NCBI RefSeq assembly: GCF_000425445.1
Contig: NZ_KE384377.1
Coordinates: 924,070 to 988,069, forward strand
Direction: 5' to 3'
Source of the DNA: Flavobacterium denitrificans DSM 15936
GTDB taxonomy: Bacteria > Bacteroidota > Bacteroidia > Flavobacteriales > Flavobacteriaceae
Length of the DNA: 64,000 nucleotides
Shown here: piece after piece, positions 48,060 to 56,090 of the stretch
Position numbering within the stretch: position 1 is the stretch's first letter
Layout: each line of letters begins with the position of its first letter
Program-made: the position numbers and the translations under genes
The notes under the pieces: model-generated
The model's input: the letters and a program-made list of their open reading frames with translations, nothing else
Database searches by the model: none
Told to the model about the DNA's origin: nothing

Positions 48060-50116
48060 AATACCTTTTTCTTTTTATAACGACTTTCGCTTTTGGCCAA
48101 CAAATAAAATATGTTGATTTTAAATCTGTTTCAGGGCAATTATCGATAAACAGCTCTCAAAAAACAATTTCTGGAAATGTCGATTTTGATTTTGATGTTC
48201 TTCAACCGATTGATACTATAAAAATCGATGCAAAGAACATGGAATTTTCTAATGTTCAAATTGATGGAAAAAATGTTGCTTTCAATAATACAGGCAAAGA
48301 ATTACAAATTATCAATAGTTTTCAGAAGGGAAAAAATCATTTGACTTTTACTTACAACGCAAAACCAAAACAGGCACTTTATTTTGTTGATATTGAGAAT
48401 AAAGAAGTTCAAATCTGGACGCAAGGGCAGGGAAGATACACGAGCAATTGGTTTCCGAGTTTTGACGATGTAAATGAAAAATTGGTTTTTAACCTAGGAA
48501 TAACTTATGATGCCGCTTATCAAGTTGTCTCAAACGGAATTTTAAAGGAAAAAACACAAAAAGGAAATTCATTTCATTGGCAATATGAAATGGAAAAGCC
48601 AATGAGTTCCTATGTTTTAATGCTTGCTATCGGGAAATACGACAAAAAAATATCGGAATCTAAAACTAATATTCCGCTTGAATATTATTTAGAAAATAAA
48701 GATGTGTCGCGTTTTGAATCAACTTACCGATATTCAAAACGTATTTTTGATTTTTTGGAGAAAGAAATCGGAGTGAAATATCCTTGGAAAATTTACAGAC
48801 AAATTCCAGTTAGGGATTTTTTGTATGCGGGAATGGAAAATACAACTTCTACACTTTTTGCTACTCGTTATGTGGTTGATTCTATAGGTTTTATAGATCG
48901 AAATTATACAAATGTTGATGCGCATGAATTGGCTCACCATTGGTTTGGAGATTTGATTACGGCCGAAAGCAGTAAGCATCATTGGCTTCAAGAAGGTTTT
49001 GCGACTTATTATGCCGCTTTGGCTGAACGCGATATTTTTGGCGAAGATTATTTTTATTCGAAACTTTACGACACAGCACAACAAATAAAATTTGCTTCAA
49101 GAACCGATACAATTCCGGTTTTGAATCCAAAAGCTAGTTCGCTTACTTTTTATGAAAAAGGAGCTTGGGCGCTTTTTGTTTTGCATGAATCAATCGGAGA
49201 CAGAGCATTTAAAAAAGCAATAAAAAGTTATTTGAAAAAATATGCCTATCAAACTGTAAATACAGAAAATTTCTTCGATGAAATTAGAAAAGTCTCCAAT
49301 TTCGATTTGGAAAAATTTCAAAAAACTTGGCTGGAATCAACCGTTTTTGATACACCAACAGCAAATGCTTTGTTGAGTAAAAACAAAGCGATTCAAATCA
49401 GGTTAGAAGTCGATAAATTTAAAAAAACACCCCTTGCCGAAAAGAAAGATTTCTTTATTAAAACTTTGAATTCAGATGTTTATCATTCTGTGAAAGAAGC
49501 GATTATTGATCAATTGGAAAATGAGAAATATGAAGCAAAAAAAGAATTGTTAATTATTGCAATGAAAACAAATGATATTCAAATTCGTCAAACTGTTGCT
49601 GAAAGTTTAAATAAAATTCCAGAAGATTTCAGAAGTGAATATGAAACTTTGCTAGACGATAAATCATATCAAACACAAGAAATCGCATTGTATTGGTTGT
49701 GGAGAAATTTTCCAGAACACCGAACAGCATATTTGGACAAATCAAAAAGTTGGATTGGTTTTAACGATTATAATCTTCGTACAATGTGGCTTTCGCTGGC
49801 ACTATCTACGCCAGATTACGCAGGAAATCCAGACGAACTTGCCGCAGAATTAATTAATTTTTCTACCACTAAATACGAAGCGACAACCAGACAAAATGCG
49901 CTTGAAAAACTTATTGCGTTTAAAATTATCAACGATCAGGTTTTGAGTAACTTAGTTGCTTCCACAACACATCATATGTGGCAATTTTCAAAATTTGGAA
50001 GAGATACGATCAGAATGTTATTAAAAAATTCCGAAATGCGTGCTTCGTTTGAAAGAATTTTGCCTAATTTGACCCCCGATGAACAGTTCCAATTGAATCG
50101 TTTGCTGAAAGAATGA
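48056..50116 (+). CDS. M1-family metallopeptidase (aminopeptidase N-like)
   Basis: 686 residues. Signal peptide (YLFLFITTFAFGQ). N-terminal beta domain (~17-220). Catalytic domain with the GAMEN-type exopeptidase loop as YAGMENTTSTLF and the zinc site HELAHHW with its third ligand Glu in HHWLQEGFATYYAAL (18 residues on). C-terminal helical HEAT-like region (~440-686). A periplasmic or secreted zinc aminopeptidase. Its start overlaps the stop of the RAYT remnant (ATGA). A 7-bp repeat array follows immediately. Confidence 0.95.
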   Translation: MKYLFLFITTFAFGQQIKYVDFKSVSGQLSINSSQKTISGNVDFDFDVLQPIDTIKIDAKNMEFSNVQIDGKNVAFNNTGKELQIINSFQKGKNHLTFTYNAKPKQALYFVDIENKEVQIWTQGQGRYTSNWFPSFDDVNEKLVFNLGITYDAAYQVVSNGILKEKTQKGNSFHWQYEMEKPMSSYVLMLAIGKYDKKISESKTNIPLEYYLENKDVSRFESTYRYSKRIFDFLEKEIGVKYPWKIYRQIPVRDFLYAGMENTTSTLFATRYVVDSIGFIDRNYTNVDAHELAHHWFGDLITAESSKHHWLQEGFATYYAALAERDIFGEDYFYSKLYDTAQQIKFASRTDTIPVLNPKASSLTFYEKGAWALFVLHESIGDRAFKKAIKSYLKKYAYQTVNTENFFDEIRKVSNFDLEKFQKTWLESTVFDTPTANALLSKNKAIQIRLEVDKFKKTPLAEKKDFFIKTLNSDVYHSVKEAIIDQLENEKYEAKKELLIIAMKTNDIQIRQTVAESLNKIPEDFRSEYETLLDDKSYQTQEIALYWLWRNFPEHRTAYLDKSKSWIGFNDYNLRTMWLSLALSTPDYAGNPDELAAELINFSTTKYEATTRQNALEKLIAFKIINDQVLSNLVASTTHHMWQFSKFGRDTIRMLLKNSEMRASFERILPNLTPDEQFQLNRLLKE

Positions 50117-50124
50117 AAATGAGA

Positions 50125-50208
50125 ATAGAATATAGAAAATAGAACATAGAATATAGAAAATAGAAGATAGAGGATAGAAAATAGAAGATAGAGCATAGAG
50201 AATAGAGT
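50125..50208. repeat. twelve-unit 7-bp tandem array, word ATAGARN
   Basis: Twelve consecutive 7-mers with no phase break: ATAGAAT, ATAGAAA, ATAGAAC, ATAGAAT, ATAGAAA, ATAGAAG, ATAGAGG, ATAGAAA, ATAGAAG, ATAGAGC, ATAGAGA, ATAGAGT. The first five bases are constant and the seventh is free. Noncoding, between the M1 peptidase and patatin genes. Confidence 0.92.
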
Positions 50209-50268
50209 AAAGAAGCAAGATTTCACTTTTAAAGAAAGTCTTTGTTCTTGCTTCTTTCTTCTATTCTC
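50198..50268. terminator. long hairpin formed by the end of the 7-bp array
   Basis: Arms 50198-50220 and 50246-50268 are complementary at 21 of 23 positions (AAGAAGCAAGA with TCTTGCTTCTT) around a 25-base loop. It may end transcription of the peptidase gene or simply reflect an inverted copy of the array. Confidence 0.6.
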
Positions 50269-50293
50269 TAAAAAAGAACCTACAATACCATAT

Positions 50294-51193
50294 ATGAGAG
50301 CATTAGTTATTTCTGGCGGCGGAAGTAAAGGCGCATTCGCCGGCGGAGTTGCGCAGTATTTGATCGAAGAGAAAAATTATGAATACGATTTGTTTTTAGG
50401 CACTTCTACAGGGAGTTTGCTTATTCCGCATTTGGCTTTAGGGCATATCAAAAAAATTCATTCGGTTTATACTAATGTCACTATGGCGAGTATTTTTAAT
50501 ATTTGTCCGTTTGTGGTTAAAAACAAAGAAGGTGTTGATATCGTTACGATTAATCACTTCAACGTTATACGTCAGTTTTTTAGAGGAAAAAGGACTTTTG
50601 GCGAAAGCAAAGGATTGAAGAAATATATTAAGAATAATTTCTCCTTGTCAGATTTTAATAAGCTTAAAAAACTAAAAACCGATGTTGTCGTTACGGTAAC
50701 CAATTTCACCAAAAATGAATCGGAATATAAATCTGTTAAAGAATGCAGTTACGAAGAGTTTATAGAGTGGTCTTGGATTTCAAGTAATTATGTTCCGTTT
50801 ATGAGTATAGTTGAGAAAAATAATTACGAATATGGTGATGGTGGATTCTCGAGTTTAGTTCCGATTCGTGAAGCCATTAATCGCGGCGCTACTGAAATTG
50901 ATGTCATTATTTTAGAAACTGAAGTAAATACTACTAAAACAGTAATTGGGAAGAATCCATTTTCATTAATGATCGATTTGTTCCGAATTGCTTTAGATCA
51001 GGTTGAAAAGCATGATATTGCTATAGGAAAACTTATGGCAAACAATAAAGATGTAAAACTTAATTTATACTACACGCCCACAAAGCTTACTGATAACGCT
51101 TTAATTTTTAATAAAGAAATAATGAAGGAATGGTGGGAACAAGGTTATGAATATGCTCAGAATAAATCGGAAGTTATGAGTGATAATAGATGA
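50294..51193 (+). CDS. patatin-like phospholipase
   Basis: 299 residues. Oxyanion glycine loop VISGGGSKGAFAGG at the start, nucleophile Ser in FLGTSTGSLLIPHLAL, and catalytic Asp in YEYGDGGFSSLVPI. These form the Ser-Asp dyad of the family. No signal peptide, so cytoplasmic or membrane-associated lipid acyl hydrolase. Length is normal for the short bacterial class. Its stop codon touches a long inverted repeat. Confidence 0.93.
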   Translation: MRALVISGGGSKGAFAGGVAQYLIEEKNYEYDLFLGTSTGSLLIPHLALGHIKKIHSVYTNVTMASIFNICPFVVKNKEGVDIVTINHFNVIRQFFRGKRTFGESKGLKKYIKNNFSLSDFNKLKKLKTDVVVTVTNFTKNESEYKSVKECSYEEFIEWSWISSNYVPFMSIVEKNNYEYGDGGFSSLVPIREAINRGATEIDVIILETEVNTTKTVIGKNPFSLMIDLFRIALDQVEKHDIAIGKLMANNKDVKLNLYYTPTKLTDNALIFNKEIMKEWWEQGYEYAQNKSEVMSDNR

Positions 51194-51263
51194 TTTTAGA
51201 TTTTAGAATTCAGATTTTAGATTTATTACTTGTATCTAAAATCTGAATTCTAAAATCTAAAAT
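51192..51263. terminator. 30-bp perfect hairpin built from 7-bp units
   Basis: Arms 51193-51222 and 51234-51263 are perfectly complementary, with an 11-base loop. The left arm is itself an array GATTTTA, GATTTTA, GAATTCA, GATTTTA, GATTTAT. It sits between two convergent genes and probably serves as a bidirectional terminator. Confidence 0.8.
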
Positions 51264-51269
51264 TTATTT

Positions 51270-51791
51270 CTACCAAAGTTCAGCAACTTCATTTTTGATG
51301 AAACCTAAAGCGGCATTACTTGGAGATTGTTTCTCTAGTAAATCGTTCAAAATAACCTCACGCAATTTATCAGCATTTTCAACTTTATCACTCATTGCCG
51401 CTTTGCGTATCATTTGAATTGTAGCGTTTTTTGCCGTTGTGATAATCGTCCAACATTCATCAGACATATAAATTTGTTGCGTTAAATTATGTTCGAATTC
51501 TTGTTCGATTTGATCGATTACATAGTTTTCGTAATCGTTTTTATTTTGAGAAATTGGTGAAATTCTGATCAATAATTTTGTCAAATTGATACGTTCCAAA
51601 AACAAAGTCATACGTTCGTAAGCTTGTAAACGTATTGGCAAAGATTGTTTTTGATAATCTCTGTTTAATAAAAAAGCGCGTTTTTTGTCGTTGTTTTTGA
51701 TATGCAGTTCAAAAAAACTGTAAGCTACAAATCCGGTTACAATTGCAGGTAAAGTATAACTGGCTAATTCTATAATTCTTGTAAAATTCAT
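51270..51791 (-). CDS. conserved membrane-anchored protein, function unknown
   Basis: 173 residues. One N-terminal membrane helix (IIELASYTLPAIVTGFVAYS) followed by a helical cytoplasmic domain with LPIRLQAYERMTLFLERINL, VIDQIEQEFEHNLTQQIYMS and the C-terminal SPSNAALGFIKNEVAELW. The pattern is of a protein family I have seen only in Flavobacteriia, without known function. CAAAAATA at 51809-51816 (TATTTTTG on this strand) is a plausible -7 box. Confidence 0.82.
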   Translation of the reverse strand: MNFTRIIELASYTLPAIVTGFVAYSFFELHIKNNDKKRAFLLNRDYQKQSLPIRLQAYERMTLFLERINLTKLLIRISPISQNKNDYENYVIDQIEQEFEHNLTQQIYMSDECWTIITTAKNATIQMIRKAAMSDKVENADKLREVILNDLLEKQSPSNAALGFIKNEVAELW

Positions 51792-51847
51792 TTGGGTTAA
51801 TTTTTTAGCAAAAATATACTTTTTGAGGAGAAATCCGTTTTAATTTT

Positions 51848-51881
51848 TTGGTAATAGACAAAACGGAAAGCCTTACTTTTG
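51848..51881 (+). promoter_or_regulatory. promoter of the TSUP transporter gene
   Basis: TTG at 51848-51850, 23-bp spacer, TACTTTTG at 51874-51881 (TANNTTTG), 38 bp upstream of the ATG. Confidence 0.55.
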
Positions 51882-51918
51882 CAATTAGTTTTTCAAAATC
51901 TACCGAAACATACTTTTA

Positions 51919-52686
51919 ATGGATTCATATATAATTATTTTGCTTTGTTTAGCCGCTTTTGCGGCAGGTTTTATTGATGCCATTGTGGGCGGTGGCGGAT
52001 TAATTCAAACTCCGATGGGATTGGTTTTATTGCCAAATCTTCCAGTTTCTACCGTAATTGGTTCATTGAAAATTCCGGCATTTACAGGAACCGCTTTTGC
52101 TGCTTTTCAATATCTGAAAAAAGTAGTTATTGAATGGAAGTTGCTTTTGATTATGATGTGTTTGGCAGTTCCTTCGGCATTTTTGGGATCTACTGTTTTG
52201 ACACTTGTGAGCAACGATTTTATGAAACCACTTTTACTGGTGGTTTTGTCTTTATTGTTTATTTATACTTATGCAAAAAAGAATTTTGGACAACATGAAG
52301 CCAAAGAACATTCTGAAACAACGCAAATTATGTATGCCGTTGTAATCAGTATGATTGTTGGGTTTTATGACGGATTTATTGGTCCCGGAACAGGAAGTTT
52401 TTTTGTTGTAGCTTTCATTGCGCTTTTAGGTTTTGATTTTTTGCACGCTTCCGCGAATGCCAAAATGGTAAATTTGGCTACGAATTTTGGTTCGATTTGT
52501 CTTTTTATGATCAAGGGAAAAATAATCTGGGCAATTGCAATCCCAATGGCAATTAGCAACGGACTTGGAGGATGGTTAGGAGCAAAACTGGCTATCAATA
52601 AAGGAAATAGTTTTATTAGAATTTTCTTTTTGATAGTTGTTGTGGGAACGCTGATTCGATTTGCTTACGATGTGTTTTTTAAATAA
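51919..52686 (+). CDS. TSUP-family transporter (TauE/SafE sulfite exporter type)
   Basis: 255 residues, eight predicted membrane helices in two inverted halves. Family signatures: FIDAIVGGGGLIQTPMGLVL in half one and GFYDGFIGPGTGSFFVVAFI in half two. Inner-membrane exporter or importer of sulfur-containing or organic anions; the substrate cannot be inferred from the neighbours. Confidence 0.94.
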   Translation: MDSYIIILLCLAAFAAGFIDAIVGGGGLIQTPMGLVLLPNLPVSTVIGSLKIPAFTGTAFAAFQYLKKVVIEWKLLLIMMCLAVPSAFLGSTVLTLVSNDFMKPLLLVVLSLLFIYTYAKKNFGQHEAKEHSETTQIMYAVVISMIVGFYDGFIGPGTGSFFVVAFIALLGFDFLHASANAKMVNLATNFGSICLFMIKGKIIWAIAIPMAISNGLGGWLGAKLAINKGNSFIRIFFLIVVVGTLIRFAYDVFFK

Positions 52687-52690
52687 GATT

Positions 52691-52722
52691 CTAAGTTGCT
52701 AAGAGGCTAAGGTTCTAAGTTT
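52691..52722. repeat. four-unit 8-bp tandem array, word CTAAGNNN
   Basis: CTAAGTTG, CTAAGAGG, CTAAGGTT, CTAAGTTT in exact phase directly after the TSUP stop codon. Same design as the 7-bp arrays but with an 8-bp period. Confidence 0.75.
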
Positions 52723-52811
52723 TGTTTTTGTAATTATATTCTGAAAAAATATTTTTATTATTGTGAAATGATTATTTTTGTATTATTATTTGAGAATTAA
52801 AATTATTTAAA

Positions 52812-53111
52812 ATGATAGAAATAGTTGAAAATTATGAGAATTACATTAATTCATTACCAGAATTAATTGGTAAATCTTACTATAAAGCTGAATTTTTTAT
52901 TCAAAAATTAGGGTTAAAACATGCGACCTATTATAGAAAATTAAAATCAAATAGTTTTACACATCAAGAAGTAAAGTTGATTACTTCGTTATTGTTTCCT
53001 GAAGAAATTCTAATGCAGGAACTTCAAAAAAGCGAAGAAGATATAAAAGCAGGTAGAACAATTGATTTTGAAGATTTCAAACAAAAATTAAGAGCTAAGT
53101 ATAACGTCTAA
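52812..53111 (+). CDS. antitoxin-like DNA-binding protein
   Basis: 99 residues. The N-terminal half (~15-60: LIGKSYYKAEFFIQKLGLKH followed by TYYRKLKSNSFTHQEVKLI) looks like a small helix-turn-helix. The C-terminal tail QKSEEDIKAGRTIDFEDFKQ with LRAKYNV is the toxin-binding tail seen in many RelE/ParE antitoxins. Its last 24 bases overlap the 3' end of the opposite-strand toxin gene. Antitoxin and toxin are normally codirectional, so the tail-to-tail layout is unusual. Confidence 0.7.
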   Translation: MIEIVENYENYINSLPELIGKSYYKAEFFIQKLGLKHATYYRKLKSNSFTHQEVKLITSLLFPEEILMQELQKSEEDIKAGRTIDFEDFKQKLRAKYNV

Positions 53112-53375
53112 TTCTAAAGGATTTCTCTTATTATCCCAGAATAGAACAATATATATAATTTGTTTTTCAATTGTATAAAACAAATATACCTGATTAGTTA
53201 TTAGAAACTTTCTGAAAGAAGTTTTTTTATATTTTGAGCCAATCTTATTATTTTGTAAAATCATTTCTATCGTACTTATAGTTTGATTTGAAAATTTAGC
53301 CGCTCTGAGATCGCTATATTTACTTGTAATTTGAGAAAATGTTTTTTCTGCGTTTTCCGTTAATTTTACAACCAT
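53088..53375 (-). CDS. RelE/ParE-family toxin
   Basis: 95 residues, the family length. VVKLTENAEKTFSQITSKYS at the start, then KYKKTSFRKFLITNQVYLFY and TIEKQIIYIVLFWDNKRNPL, matching the ParE/RelE core strand and the WDN-R-P end. As a RelE-type protein it would cleave mRNA at the ribosome; as ParE it would poison gyrase; the sequence does not decide. It overlaps the antitoxin-like gene tail to tail. Confidence 0.78.
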   Translation of the reverse strand: MVVKLTENAEKTFSQITSKYSDLRAAKFSNQTISTIEMILQNNKIGSKYKKTSFRKFLITNQVYLFYTIEKQIIYIVLFWDNKRNPLELDVILSS

Positions 53376-53459
53376 ATATCACTATTAATTTTTGTAAATA
53401 TAGATTTTTTAAAGAATTTTCTTTCAAAATATGTTAGAAATACCAATTGTTTGTTTTCT

Positions 53460-53522
53460 AGCCCCGATTGAGGCGGTATCCTCGCAGCGGAGCGAAGAGA
53501 TATAGCCGAAAGCGGGACCCCA
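53460..53522. ncRNA. structured intergenic element (Flavo-1-like)
   Basis: AGCCCCGATTGAGGCGGTATC at the left and GATATAGCCGAAAGCGGGACC at the right, around a GC-rich inner hairpin (CTCGC...GCGAAG). This layout recurs in many Flavobacterium intergenic regions as I remember them and may be the Flavo-1 RNA motif. It is much GC-richer than its surroundings. The rest of the 283-bp gap before pcrA holds CTTAG-type words and a TATTTTTG box (53630-53637). Confidence 0.55.
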
Positions 53523-53658
53523 TGCGTGAAAAAATGCCTTTTGATTGGCTTCATAAAAAGAAAAAACTTAGCATCTTAGTCCCGAAGCTTCGAGATAGCA
53601 TTTTAGTAGCTATTTAGAGTTTTAATTCTTATTTTTGCATATAAAGGAGATAAATTAC

Positions 53659-55995
53659 ATGCAGAAATATATTGACCAGCTCAACGAAGCACAGAGAGCG
53701 CCTGTTTTGAAGAAAGACGGGCCAATGATTATTATTGCTGGTGCAGGTTCGGGAAAAACCCGAGTTTTAACGATTAGAATTGCTTATTTGATGCATCAGG
53801 GAATTGATGCATTTAATATTTTGTCGCTGACTTTTACCAATAAAGCGGCGAGGGAAATGAAACACAGGATTTCGGATATTGTGGGAGCATCTGAAGCGAA
53901 AAACCTTTGGATGGGAACGTTTCACTCTATTTTTGCTCGTATTCTTAGAGCAGAATCAGATCATTTGGGTTATCCTTCCAATTTTACTATTTATGATTCT
54001 CAGGATTCGGCGAGATTGATTTCTTCAATTATTAAAGAAATGCAATTGGATCGTGATATTTATAAACCTAAACAAATTTTAGGACGTATATCAAGTTATA
54101 AAAACAGCTTGATTACAGTAAAAGCTTATTTTAATAATCCAGAATTGGTTGAAGCTGATGCAATGGCAAAAAGACCAAGATTGGGTGAAATTTATCAGCA
54201 ATATGTAGAGCGCTGTTTTAAAGCCGGCGCAATGGATTTTGATGATTTATTGTTGAAAACAAATGAATTGCTGACACGTTTTCCTGAAGTTTTAGCGAAA
54301 TACCAAAATCGTTTCCGATACATTTTGGTTGATGAGTACCAAGATACGAATCATTCTCAGTATTTGATCGTTAGGGCTTTATCTGATAAATTTCAGAATA
54401 TTTGCGTGGTTGGAGATGATGCGCAGAGTATTTATGCTTTCCGTGGTGCGAATATCAATAATATTTTGAACTTCCAGAAAGATTATGAAGGCGTGGTAAT
54501 GTTTCGTTTGGAGCAGAATTACCGTTCGACAAGAAATATTGTTGAAGCGGCAAATACTGTAATGGATCATAATAAAACAAAGCTTGATAAAGTAGTTTGG
54601 ACGGCGAATGAATTTGGACCCAAAATTAAAGTCCACAGAAGTTTGACAGATGCTGAAGAAGGCCGTTTTGTTGCAAGTACGATTTTTGAGCAGAAAATGC
54701 AGAATCAATTGCACAATGGCGCTTTTGCGATTTTGTATAGAACGAATGCGCAATCACGTGCAATGGAGGATGCGCTAAGAAAACGTGATATTCCGTATCG
54801 AATTTATGGCGGCTTGTCTTTCTACCAACGTAAAGAAATCAAAGACGTTTTATGTTATTTGCGTTTAGTTTTGAACCCAAAAGACGAAGAAGCTTTGATT
54901 CGTGTGATCAATTATCCGGCCCGTGGAATTGGAGATACAACTGTTGAAAAATTAACCATTGCAGCAAATCATTACAAACGCTCGATTTGGGAAGTAATGG
55001 TGAATATTGATAAAATCGATTTGAAACTGAATGCGGGAACAAAGAACAAATTGAAAGATTTTGTTACGATGATTCAGAGTTTTCAGGTGATTGATCAAAA
55101 TCAGGATGCTTTTTATATAACAGATCACGTTGCGAAGAAAACCGGTTTGGTTCAGGAATTAAAGAAAGATGCGACTCCGGAAGGAATGGCTAAAATTCAG
55201 AATATCGAAGAACTTTTAAATGGTATCAAAGATTTTACTGAAGGACAGAGAGAAATTGACGGAGCAAGAGGTGCACTTTCTGAATTTATGGAAGATGTAG
55301 CTTTGGCAACCGATTTAGATAAAGATACCAACGATGAAGATCGTGTAGCTTTGATGACAATACACTTAGCGAAAGGATTGGAGTTTCCGCACGTTTTTGT
55401 GGTGGGGATGGAGGAAGATTTGTTTCCGAGTGCGATGAGTATGAGTACCAGAAGTGAATTGGAAGAAGAGCGTCGTTTGTTTTATGTGGCGTTAACGCGT
55501 GCAGAACACCAAGCGTATTTGACTTATGCACAGTCGCGTTACCGTTGGGGAAAACTTACAGATAGCGAACCTTCTCGTTTTATTGAGGAAATTGATGGTC
55601 AGTATTTGGAATATTTGACTCCTTCTGAAACTAATTATCGTTACAAATCACCAATTGACGGTGATATTTTTGGAGATGTTGATAAATCAAAACTACGATT
55701 ATCTAAGCCAGTTGGAGGAACGCCTCCCAAACATATTACAGATAATAATCCGAAACCGGATTTGAATATTCGTAAATTGAAACCGGTTACTGGAACGAAT
55801 CCGAATGCAAGTGCAACGAATTTATTTGACAGCAAATTAACGGTTGGAAATGTTGTAATGCACGAACGTTTTGGAAAAGGCGAAGTAATTAATTTAGAAG
55901 GTGTTGGCGCAGATAAAAAAGCTGAAATTAAATTTGAAGTTGGCGGAATTAAGAAATTGTTGTTAAGATTCGCTAAATTAGATGTTGTAGGATAA
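53659..55995 (+). CDS. pcrA: UvrD/PcrA-type ATP-dependent DNA helicase
   Basis: 778 residues from the ATG at 53659 (MQKYIDQLNEAQRAPVLKKD), which has AAAGGAGA 10 bp upstream, a rare good ribosome site here. Superfamily-1 motifs: IIIAGAGSGKTRVLT (Walker A), YILVDEYQDTNHSQY (motif II), VVGDDAQSIYAFRGA (III), QNYRSTRNIVEA (IV), LMTIHLAKGLEFPHVFVVG (V) and RRLFYVALTRAEH (VI). The end VGNVVMHERFGKGEVINLEG is the Tudor-like RNA-polymerase-binding domain. Repair and replication helicase. Confidence 0.96.
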   Translation: MQKYIDQLNEAQRAPVLKKDGPMIIIAGAGSGKTRVLTIRIAYLMHQGIDAFNILSLTFTNKAAREMKHRISDIVGASEAKNLWMGTFHSIFARILRAESDHLGYPSNFTIYDSQDSARLISSIIKEMQLDRDIYKPKQILGRISSYKNSLITVKAYFNNPELVEADAMAKRPRLGEIYQQYVERCFKAGAMDFDDLLLKTNELLTRFPEVLAKYQNRFRYILVDEYQDTNHSQYLIVRALSDKFQNICVVGDDAQSIYAFRGANINNILNFQKDYEGVVMFRLEQNYRSTRNIVEAANTVMDHNKTKLDKVVWTANEFGPKIKVHRSLTDAEEGRFVASTIFEQKMQNQLHNGAFAILYRTNAQSRAMEDALRKRDIPYRIYGGLSFYQRKEIKDVLCYLRLVLNPKDEEALIRVINYPARGIGDTTVEKLTIAANHYKRSIWEVMVNIDKIDLKLNAGTKNKLKDFVTMIQSFQVIDQNQDAFYITDHVAKKTGLVQELKKDATPEGMAKIQNIEELLNGIKDFTEGQREIDGARGALSEFMEDVALATDLDKDTNDEDRVALMTIHLAKGLEFPHVFVVGMEEDLFPSAMSMSTRSELEEERRLFYVALTRAEHQAYLTYAQSRYRWGKLTDSEPSRFIEEIDGQYLEYLTPSETNYRYKSPIDGDIFGDVDKSKLRLSKPVGGTPPKHITDNNPKPDLNIRKLKPVTGTNPNASATNLFDSKLTVGNVVMHERFGKGEVINLEGVGADKKAEIKFEVGGIKKLLLRFAKLDVVG

Positions 55996-56000
55996 AAAAT

Positions 56001-56065
56001 GTTTCAAGTTTTAAGTTTCAGGTTTCAAGTTGCTATCGAGTAACTTGAAACTTGAAACCTGAAAC
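56001..56065. repeat. 7-bp tandem array with mirrored partner
   Basis: Left: GTTTCAA, GTTTTAA, GTTTCAG, GTTTCAA, GTTGCTA (56001-56035). Right: reverse-complement words ACTTGAA, ACTTGAA, ACCTGAA, AC (56043-56065). The two halves can pair, probably acting as the pcrA terminator. Confidence 0.8.
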
Positions 56066-56090
56066 AAATTAAACTTAAAACAAAAACAAA

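Noticed and set aside
50125-50208. Tandem repeats as a CRISPR array or coding repeat.
   Set aside because: Units are 7 bp without spacers, and stop codons occur in the array, so it is neither CRISPR nor protein coding.
53088-53111. The 24-bp overlap of the toxin and antitoxin-like frames might mean one is spurious.
   Set aside because: Both have clear family features along their whole length, including the overlapped ends.
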